Shown: positions 7,700-12,119 of the stretch, in pieces
Layout: every line of letters begins with the position of its first letter
Position numbering within the stretch: the stretch's first letter is position 1
Source of the DNA: Acidobacteriota bacterium
Lineage (GTDB): Bacteria > Acidobacteriota > Terriglobia > Acidiferrales > UBA7541
Length of the DNA stretch: 12,119 nucleotides
Assembly (NCBI GenBank): GCA_003161495.1
Contig: PMOP01000090.1
Location: 1,798-13,916 of the forward strand
Direction of reading: 5' to 3'
The notes under the pieces: generated by a model
Databases searched by the model: none
What the model was told of the DNA's origin: nothing
Seen by the model: only the letters and a program-made list of their open reading frames with translations
Made by a program: the position numbers and the translations under genes

Positions 7700-8685
7700 C
7701 CCCTGCGAAGCTGTCTGCTTATTTAGATCAGTTCCTCTCGACACGTCGCACGATGGCAGAAGCCGATCCCCATTTCGATGCCTTCCACCGCAGGCTTCTG
7801 CGCCACAAGGAGAAACTTCTCAGAAATTTCCTGGCATTTTGGAAAAAGCAAGGCTGTCCCTGGCCGATTCGTTCACAGATTGTCTTTGACTGGATCACTG
7901 TCAGCGGTCACCCAGAGCATCCATACCGCGACCAGCATCATTTCTATACGCTACGTGCGTTTCTACAACAGCTGCGTACTTTCGAACCCGAAACAGAGGT
8001 GCCGGAAAGCCCATTACATTTTCGGCGTCCCCGGAGGCGACCCTACATATTCTCTGAGTGCGAACTCGTCCGTTTGATGAGGGCGACCAAGCGTCTCCGC
8101 CTATTTGATCAGTTTCGCGTTGCGACCATACGTACGTTGATCGGACTATTGGCCAGCGCCGGTCTGCGCATCGGGGAAGCACTCCGGTTGAAACTCGAAG
8201 ATTTGAGGCTCGCAGCCAACCCGCCCTATCTGGTAATCCGCGATACGAAGTTTGGGAAATCGCGGAACGTCGTTCTGCACCCCACTGTAAGAGACCATCT
8301 GCGCAAGTACATGTCCGAGAGGGCAAGAATATTAGGCGCAAGACGCGTGGACGTGTTTCTTACCAATCGCATGGGAAAGCGATTGAACTACAGTTCGCAG
8401 CACTTGATGTTTGGCCGGTTGCTGCGACGAGCGGGGATCCGAGCCATATCCGGTCAACGAAGACCGTGCCTTCATTCCTTCCGCCATACCTTTGCGGTGC
8501 GAAGGCTCACGCAGTGGCATCGGGACAGAAAGAATGTCCAGGAACTGCTGCCGCATCTCTCCGTGTACCTCGGCCATATCGGCCCTGCCAGCACCTATTG
8601 GTATCTCACCGCCACACCGGAACTTCTCCAAACAGCCGCGCGATCATTCGAGCGCCAGCAAAACCAAGGAGGTCGAAGCAAATGA
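7696..8685 (+). CDS. ritB: Tyrosine recombinase, second of RIT trio
   Basis: Site-specific recombinase of 329 aa. The start is the ATG at 7696, which overlaps the ritA stop (ATGA) and has GGAGG 6 bases upstream; an in-frame upstream TTG at 7678 is not needed. The catalytic domain (about 118-315) has R158 (SAGLRIGEA), a beta-hairpin Lys (K185, RDTKFGK), H260 and R263 (HSFRHT), H294 (YLGH) and Y303 in the cluster TYWYL; Y303 has the standard nine-residue spacing from the His, while Y301 is the alternative. The insertion between the HxxR motif and the second His is longer (31 residues against 23 in ritA), with a basic stretch QWHRDRKN. The N-terminal domain starts with a helical region and is rich in aromatic and His residues (HHFYTLRAF). 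The stop overlaps the ritC start. Confidence 0.92.
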   Translation: MTPAKLSAYLDQFLSTRRTMAEADPHFDAFHRRLLRHKEKLLRNFLAFWKKQGCPWPIRSQIVFDWITVSGHPEHPYRDQHHFYTLRAFLQQLRTFEPETEVPESPLHFRRPRRRPYIFSECELVRLMRATKRLRLFDQFRVATIRTLIGLLASAGLRIGEALRLKLEDLRLAANPPYLVIRDTKFGKSRNVVLHPTVRDHLRKYMSERARILGARRVDVFLTNRMGKRLNYSSQHLMFGRLLRRAGIRAISGQRRPCLHSFRHTFAVRRLTQWHRDRKNVQELLPHLSVYLGHIGPASTYWYLTATPELLQTAARSFERQQNQGGRSK

Positions 8686-9680
8686 CAGCAACGGCTTCTC
8701 TCGGACCGCTTCTGCAGATTTTCTTCACCGAGTATCTCATAGCGCAAAGACGGCTCAGCCCGCAGACGATCGCGAGCTATCGCGACACATTTCGCCTGTT
8801 GCTGCAATTCATCCATCGCAAGACTGGCGTCGAACCAGCTTCACTCTCGATTGCCGACCTGAGTGCCGACAGAATTCTCCTGTTTCTCGATAGCCTGGAG
8901 AATGAACGAAAGAATTCAGTCGCCTCGCGCAATCTCCGCCTCACCGCCATCCACTCGTTCTTCCGTATGGTCGCTCTGCGCGACCCTGCGAGTGTCGGAA
9001 TTGCCACACGCGTGCTAGCTATTCCGTTGAAGCGCACGGACACCAGAGTGCGACCATACGTAACGCGTGAAGAGATGGATGCCATCCTTGCTGTCCTGGA
9101 CCGAACTACTTGGTGTGGCCGGCGGGACCACACTCTGCTTCTGACCATGTACAACACCGGCGCTCGTGTATCAGAAATGTCCTCACTGAAGCAGGATCAA
9201 ATCAGTTTCGCGGTGAAGAGCTACGTGCACTTGCGTGGAAAGGGCCGGAAGGAGCGCACTGTTCCGCTCTGGTCTAGGACTGCCCGCACGATCAGGGAGT
9301 GGCTGCGGGAAATTGGAAGGAGTGATAATGCCATGGTGTTCCCCAACGTCCGGGGCGAACCACTTTCGCGGTTTGCCATCCACCTCTTGCTTCGCAAAGC
9401 AGTACAGCGAGCAGCCTGCCGTTGTCCAAGCCTCAAGCGAAAACGGGTCTCTCCCCATGTGATTCGCCACGGCACCGCGATGGCTTTGCTTCAAAGCGGG
9501 GTCGATATCGCCGTGATTGCGCTCTGGCTGGGTCACGAAAGCATCGAGACCACCAACGCCTACGTGCATGCGAACCTCGTCATGAAGGAAAGGGCGTTAG
9601 CAAAGGTCTTACCGCTGGGCACGCCATTCCGCCGCTTCCGGGCGAACGATACTTTGCTCGCCTTCTTGGAGTCGCTATGA
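8682..9680 (+). CDS. ritC: Tyrosine recombinase, third of RIT trio
   Basis: Site-specific recombinase of 332 aa and the most XerC/D-like of the three. The ATG at 8682 overlaps the ritB stop (ATGA) and follows AAGGAGG by 9 bases; the frame is open further upstream, but only within ritB. The N-terminal domain (about 10-110) opens with LSPQTIASYRDTFRLLLQF, the classic core-binding helix. Catalytic residues: R162 (TGARVSE), K187 (LRGKGRKER), H259 and R262 (SPHVIRHG), H285 (WLGHES) and Y294 (TTNAY). A tail of about 38 residues follows the nucleophile, which may exchange in trans with a partner protomer as the XerC/D C-terminus does. It is the last gene of the translationally coupled trio and is followed 13 bp later by an intrinsic terminator. 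Confidence 0.93.
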   Translation: MTATASLGPLLQIFFTEYLIAQRRLSPQTIASYRDTFRLLLQFIHRKTGVEPASLSIADLSADRILLFLDSLENERKNSVASRNLRLTAIHSFFRMVALRDPASVGIATRVLAIPLKRTDTRVRPYVTREEMDAILAVLDRTTWCGRRDHTLLLTMYNTGARVSEMSSLKQDQISFAVKSYVHLRGKGRKERTVPLWSRTARTIREWLREIGRSDNAMVFPNVRGEPLSRFAIHLLLRKAVQRAACRCPSLKRKRVSPHVIRHGTAMALLQSGVDIAVIALWLGHESIETTNAYVHANLVMKERALAKVLPLGTPFRRFRANDTLLAFLESL

Positions 9681-9692
9681 GCCGAGGCTGCA

Positions 9693-9722
9693 GGGGCGCG
9701 TTTAAGATGCGCCCCCATTTTT
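9693..9722 (+). terminator. Rho-independent terminator after ritC
   Basis: GGGGCGC (9693-9699) pairs with GCGCCCC (9709-9715) around a 9-base loop, and CA then TTTTT (9718-9722) follow. It ends the recombinase transcript and separates it from the downstream passenger gene, which therefore needs its own promoter. Confidence 0.8.
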
Positions 9723-9777
9723 CTAACCCCGAACCAACTGACTAGGTCGTCCAGTGATGAGCCGGCTGTGGCATTGT

Positions 9778-9801
9778 GACTGCTATGTACCGATAGCAGT
9801 C
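9778..9801. repeat. Inverted repeat between the trio and the passenger gene
   Basis: GACTGCTAT (9778-9786) and ATAGCAGTC (9793-9801) are a perfect 9-bp palindrome with a 6-base centre, 82 bp upstream of the passenger gene start. It might be an operator for a dimeric regulator or a relic recombinase site, since it shares GACT and TATGT with the element ends. The reverse direction of function is unknown. Confidence 0.6.
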
Positions 9802-9882
9802 CACCATTCCCAACCCGTCAGCAGTGCTTGGCGTCACTTTCGTCACTACCCTTTCCGGCTGTGCGCGGTGTCTAATTAAGGT

Positions 9883-10533
9883 ATGAGGCGCTCTGTCTGG
9901 CTTGGACTGGGGGCTGTTGCTCTGACTTCAGTTGTCATCGTATTCGCCGCATCGGTCTATTTTCACATTGAGCCTCTCCCGAGCGCAGACCAGACCCGGG
10001 AAGCAGAGCGGCATCGCCACGCAGAACGGCTTCGCGACATTCCATCCCTCAAGAATCTGCCCGCAATCGAGCCGATGAAAATTGAACAAGCCCTCATCTT
10101 GGAGCAAATCGGTGGACTTGTTCCGGGGAAGCCGGAAGGATCGAAGCCGTGGCGTCCGCCGGACGAGGCATCTCATTTTGTGCCGGAAATGGATTTTCGA
10201 GTTGAGTACGTTGCCGAGAAGGATGACAACACTCCCGCCGTTATTGTCCAGGTTCAGCAGTTTCCGAACGACGCTTGGCCTTTGTACTTTGCCAAATGGT
10301 CACCCAACCCTGGCTTTCTCCGAGAAGAGAACCCTGATCTAGTTCTAACCCGTGTGAGGAAATTCAAGAACCGAGTTGTGATGGATCGGCAGTTTCGATT
10401 CCCAGATGAGACGGGCAAGTTGTGGTTCTTCTGGCCCAGCGGAAACAATTTGGTCAATATCACTTATGCGTCGAAGGCAGTCGAGGAAGAGTTTCTTCGT
10501 CGATATCTTGAGAAATACCCCAGCTCATTGTAA
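9883..10533 (+). CDS. Unknown membrane-anchored or secreted protein, RIT passenger
   Basis: Unrecognised 216-aa protein. The N-terminus MRRSVWLG followed by a hydrophobic stretch at about 8-26 is a signal anchor or uncleaved signal peptide, with no lipobox Cys. A basic, helical part (about 35-55, EAERHRHAERLRD) follows, and then a mainly beta-rich domain rich in aromatic residues (FRVEYVAEK, VIVQVQQFPNDAWPLYFAKW, KLWFFWPSGNNLVNITYAS) and a C-terminal helix (VEEEFLRRYLEKYP). It contains no cysteine and no enzyme motif I can see. It lies within the element ends and after the trio terminator, in the same direction, so it probably travels with the element. The ATG has only a weak AAGG very close upstream, and no clear promoter is visible. 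It could be an immunity, envelope or host-adaptation cargo gene; I have no basis to choose. Confidence 0.7.
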   Translation: MRRSVWLGLGAVALTSVVIVFAASVYFHIEPLPSADQTREAERHRHAERLRDIPSLKNLPAIEPMKIEQALILEQIGGLVPGKPEGSKPWRPPDEASHFVPEMDFRVEYVAEKDDNTPAVIVQVQQFPNDAWPLYFAKWSPNPGFLREENPDLVLTRVRKFKNRVVMDRQFRFPDETGKLWFFWPSGNNLVNITYASKAVEEEFLRRYLEKYPSSL

Positions 10534-10590
10534 CGGTCGGCAAGTCACCTTCGGTTCGCGTTCAGCCCCATGCACAATTTTCAAGCGTTT

Positions 10591-10610
10591 CTGTCGCAAA
10601 CGAGCGACAG
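10591..10610. repeat. Small hairpin after the passenger gene
   Basis: CTGTCGC (10591-10597) and GCGACAG (10604-10610) form a perfect 7-bp stem with a 6-base loop, 58 bp after the passenger gene stop. There is no T-run, so an intrinsic terminator is not shown. Confidence 0.5.
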
Positions 10611-10640
10611 CGCTCTCACGACCTGGAGTGGTTGGGTTCG

Positions 10641-10678
10641 GAGGCGGATTCGCGGGCAATCCGCAGTTAATCCGCCTC
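10641..10678. repeat. 10-bp inverted repeat before the right end
   Basis: GAGGCGGATT (10641-10650) and AATCCGCCTC (10669-10678) are exact inverted copies around an 18-base centre that repeats part of the stem (ATCCGC). It may be a transcription end or a protein-binding site near the element end. Confidence 0.55.
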
Positions 10679-10767
10679 AGTTGCAGGCCGGTTTTGCTAA
10701 CGGCTGACTGCGAGATTAGGGGCTGCGCAGACTGACACGCCGCGTTTCCAGTTCACGTGGAGACAAC

Positions 10768-10840
10768 CGCACTATGTCAATTGCTGCGGTCTCCGCAACA
10801 GCTACACCGCGCCCTCCCGAAGTTCAATCTACATAATCCG
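10768..10840. repeat. Right end of RIT element (double inverted motif)
   Basis: The inner copy CGCACTATGT (10768-10777) and the outer copy ACATAATCCG (10831-10840) are inverted copies that differ from the left-end motif by one base each. The outer 25-30 bp align with the left end in inverse orientation, including the shared GGGAG. The two inner copies are also followed by similar bases (TTAAT on the left, CAATT on the right). This end is about 11 bp shorter than the left end. Confidence 0.75.
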
Positions 10841-10851
10841 ACTGGTGACAT
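10841..10851 (-). pseudogene. 5' fragment of the split coiled-coil gene
   Basis: ATG at 10851 followed by codons for Ser and Pro and the first two bases of a Val codon, then the element end. It starts 8 bp after the stop of the 66-aa gene, with a weak CAGG upstream. Joined to the segment beginning at 6655 it gives one continuous frame of 194 codons including the stop (11 + 571 = 582 bases). Confidence 0.6.
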
Positions 10852-10859
10852 TAAGCCTG

Positions 10860-11060
10860 CTATGTGTCCCGTAACATAAAAACGAGTAGCTGTGAAACGA
10901 GCGCTTCACCGGCATGAGTCGTGACAACGGATTCCCTCTTCGGCTCGACCGCCGGCTCCGTGACCAAGTCTTCTAGCGTATCGGGGGGATCGAATCCGGC
11001 AGGGGGCAAAACTTGCGAACCGAATGCGGTCGGACCGCCGTTCATGTGTCGTGTAAACAT
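10860..11060 (-). CDS. Small 66-aa cassette protein, unknown
   Basis: Unrecognised. The ATG lies 2 bp after the stop of the 206-aa gene and has GGGAG about 9 bases upstream, so it is translated as part of the same operon. The N-terminal half is Pro/Gly-rich (GSQVLPPAGFDPPDTLEDL) and probably unstructured; the C-terminal part (about 48-64, HAGEALVSQLLVFML) could be a short amphipathic or hydrophobic helix. It ends 20 bp outside the RIT right end, so the element did not truncate it. The position between cassette genes with tight spacing is the main support. Confidence 0.6.
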   Translation of the reverse strand: MFTRHMNGGPTAFGSQVLPPAGFDPPDTLEDLVTEPAVEPKRESVVTTHAGEALVSQLLVFMLRDT

Positions 11061-11062
11061 TT

Positions 11063-11683
11063 TTATTTTCTCCCTTCGATTTTATTTCTGACAAGATTTC
11101 CAAGGCAGTAATCGAGCACCTTTCGGTCAACGTCGCGAACCTTTGCGCCGTCTGGAAGTTTGCCTACATAGTTTCGCAGGATGTTCCAGTGTGGACGGGT
11201 CGAAGGATCTTCCTGCCGGTCCGCAAGTTTGGTTTCGATACCGTTCAGCCAATCGCGCGCGTCTTGCCCCGGTTCGCCAATGTATTCGTTGTAAGCCGCT
11301 GCCGTGGATTGTTCCGTTTTCGCGGCAATCTTCCGCAGTTCCTCAATGTCGATTTCCGGCGCATCGTCTGCTTCGCCGTGTTTCTCGCGCCATTGTTCCG
11401 CCTGTTGATGGGATTCCCGCCGCTCGGTGCCGCTGGCTTCGGATTTCCAATCGTCGCGCCCTCGGCTGCGGCCGCGTGGCGAATTTCGGAAGCGATACGG
11501 CACGTTTCGTGCCGCTTCAAAAAGCGCTACGTGCGGGCAGGGGTCGAATCCGTTTCGCAGGGGGTCCATCAACTTGGCCTCGGCGGTTTCGTGGATCACG
11601 ATATCGCGCGGGGATTGAGAGCATGTCACCAAGCGTGTCAGGTCACGAGTGAGATTATTTGCAAAATCTTCGATGGTGTTCAT
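11063..11683 (-). CDS. Unknown 206-aa protein in prophage-like cassette
   Basis: Unrecognised. The start ATG overlaps the stop of the DUF5681 gene by four bases (ATGA), so the two are translationally coupled. The N-terminal third (MNTIEDFANNLTRDLTRLV) looks folded and helical. The middle (about 70-110) is highly charged and Arg/Glu/Ser-rich, probably flexible (RGRSRGRDDWKSEASGTERR). The C-terminal part (about 110-206) is again helical with conserved-looking aromatic positions (HWNILRNYVGKLPDGAKVRDVDRKVLDYCLGNLV). There are no transmembrane segments and no catalytic motif that I can name. The neighbours suggest a phage-derived or plasmid-derived module. Confidence 0.7.
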   Translation of the reverse strand: MNTIEDFANNLTRDLTRLVTCSQSPRDIVIHETAEAKLMDPLRNGFDPCPHVALFEAARNVPYRFRNSPRGRSRGRDDWKSEASGTERRESHQQAEQWREKHGEADDAPEIDIEELRKIAAKTEQSTAAAYNEYIGEPGQDARDWLNGIETKLADRQEDPSTRPHWNILRNYVGKLPDGAKVRDVDRKVLDYCLGNLVRNKIEGRK

Positions 11684-12078
11684 TGAATAGTCTCCTCCGT
11701 TTCGGATTCTGCGCGCGCAAGACGAAATTCTTCGATCAAATCACCGAGCGGATCGCCGCGCCCGTCGTTCACGTCCATCGTTGTTTTCGACTTGCCTTCG
11801 GCGCGGTCGGCAAGTTCTGCCGCAGCGTAGAGATCGCCGAGAATCGCTTTTTGTCCAAGCATGTCCGCAATCAGTTCTGCGAATGTTCTTTCGTGCGGGT
11901 CGCCCGGGACCAGTTCGGCCAGCTTGTCCCTGCACGCCTTTGAAAAGAGCGCGGGAGGCCGTCCCGATGGGTTACCGCTCACGCCGCGAGGCCAGCGGTA
12001 CGGCGCGCCCTTCGCCAGATTCTTCTCGCTTGCTAACAAGCGAGCATTAGGCGACTTTTTCTTTTTCGTTTTTGCCAT
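11680..12078 (-). CDS. DUF5681 domain protein (prophage-associated)
   Basis: Protein of 132 aa. The Lys-rich N-terminus (MAKTKKKKSPN) leads into YRWPRGVSGNPSGRP at residues 27-41, which is the signature of DUF5681, a small domain often found in prophage regions next to packaging genes; its function is not established. The rest is acidic and helical (FAELIADMLGQKAILGDLYAAAELADRAEGK) and ends in an acidic tail (ESETEETIQ). I chose the ATG at 12078, with AGGAG 7 bases upstream; a GTG one codon earlier is less well spaced. It is the first visible gene of the minus-strand cassette, and the 41 bp to its right hold only its ribosome binding site and leader. Confidence 0.8.
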   Translation of the reverse strand: MAKTKKKKSPNARLLASEKNLAKGAPYRWPRGVSGNPSGRPPALFSKACRDKLAELVPGDPHERTFAELIADMLGQKAILGDLYAAAELADRAEGKSKTTMDVNDGRGDPLGDLIEEFRLARAESETEETIQ

Positions 12079-12119
12079 CACTGTTCTCCTTTTCCAAATC
12101 CAAAACCAGCCGGTCGGCC

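Larger units (their letters stand above)
10534..10767. other. Non-coding stretch between passenger gene and right element end
   Basis: No gene is supported here. It contains two perfect inverted repeats (10591-10610 and 10641-10678), listed separately, which may end the passenger transcript. Confidence 0.55.
6656..10840 (+). mobile_element. RIT-type (recombinase-in-trio) element with passenger gene, about 4.2 kb
   Basis: Three adjacent, overlapping tyrosine recombinase genes in one direction define the RIT family of bacterial mobile elements. Reading inward, the left end (CGGACTATGTGAATTCAG from 6655) and the right end (CGGATTATGTAGATTGAA, minus strand from 10840) match at about three quarters of positions, including GGGAG some 20 bases in. 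Each end has a second inner inverted copy of the motif. Removing the element restores an uninterrupted reading frame in the coiled-coil gene, which fixes the boundaries to within about 2 bp. There is no clear target-site duplication beyond one or two shared bases, as expected for tyrosine-recombinase insertion. A 216-aa gene lies between the trio and the right end. All three recombinases look intact, so the element may still be mobile. Confidence 0.85.

Noticed and set aside
8466..8681. Upstream extension of ritC
   Set aside because: It overlaps ritB in another frame; the ATG at 8682 has a strong AAGGAGG and the same ATGA overlap as ritA/ritB.
9778..9801. Palindrome considered as the right end of the RIT element
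   Set aside because: It resembles the left end less than 10768-10840 does, and a boundary here would not restore the coiled-coil gene.
10841..12119. Second copy of the tRNA-Lys 3' end as an attachment site
   Set aside because: Read by eye, no match longer than a few bases was found in the window; GTCGAATCC-like stretches near 10990 and 11546 do not match the tRNA arm.

Overview
The window is bacterial DNA of moderately high GC. It joins an ordinary chromosomal segment (1 to about 5610) to an accessory segment (about 5610 to 12119). No gene fixes the host. The heavy-metal RND genes with a small membrane protein beside them, the DHH phosphoesterase and the recombinase trio would all fit an Acidobacteriota-like soil bacterium, but that is a weak guess.

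Chromosomal part. On the minus strand lie a small two-helix membrane protein (3771-4199), a periplasmic adaptor lipoprotein of the CusB/CzcB type (2464-3597) and a heavy-metal RND pump of the CusA/CzcA type (start 2462, cut by the left edge). The adaptor stop and the pump start are 1 bp apart, so these two form one translational unit for metal-cation export. Divergently, 4494-5459 encodes a DHH/DHHA1 phosphoesterase. It is followed by a complete tRNA-Lys(CTT) gene at 5535-5609 with an encoded CCA.

Accessory part. Next to the tRNA, on the minus strand and read from right to left, is a compact cassette with a prophage-like flavour. It holds a DUF5681-type protein (11680-12078), an unrecognised 206-aa protein overlapping it by ATGA, a 66-aa protein 2 bp further on, and a 193-aa coiled-coil protein. 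A small zinc-ribbon-like ORF and strong hairpins follow towards the tRNA. No integrase for this cassette is visible.

The coiled-coil gene is split by a mobile element of about 4.2 kb (about 6656-10840). The element carries three consecutive tyrosine recombinases joined by ATGA overlaps, which is the layout of a RIT (recombinase-in-trio) element. All three keep the R-K-H-R-H-Y catalytic residues. A rho-independent terminator closes the trio. It is followed by a 216-aa secreted or membrane-anchored protein of unknown function that lies inside the element ends and so looks like a passenger gene. The ends can be seen directly: each carries two inverted copies of a CGGACTATGT-type motif, and the left and right ends are imperfect inverted repeats of each other. 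Removing the element joins an ATG at 10851 in frame to the coiled-coil ORF, giving a 193-codon gene, which independently supports the boundaries.

The most interesting points are the precisely mapped RIT element with a passenger gene, its double-motif ends, an RNA hairpin that would mask the ribosome binding site of the first recombinase, and the unrecognised phage-like cassette it interrupted.
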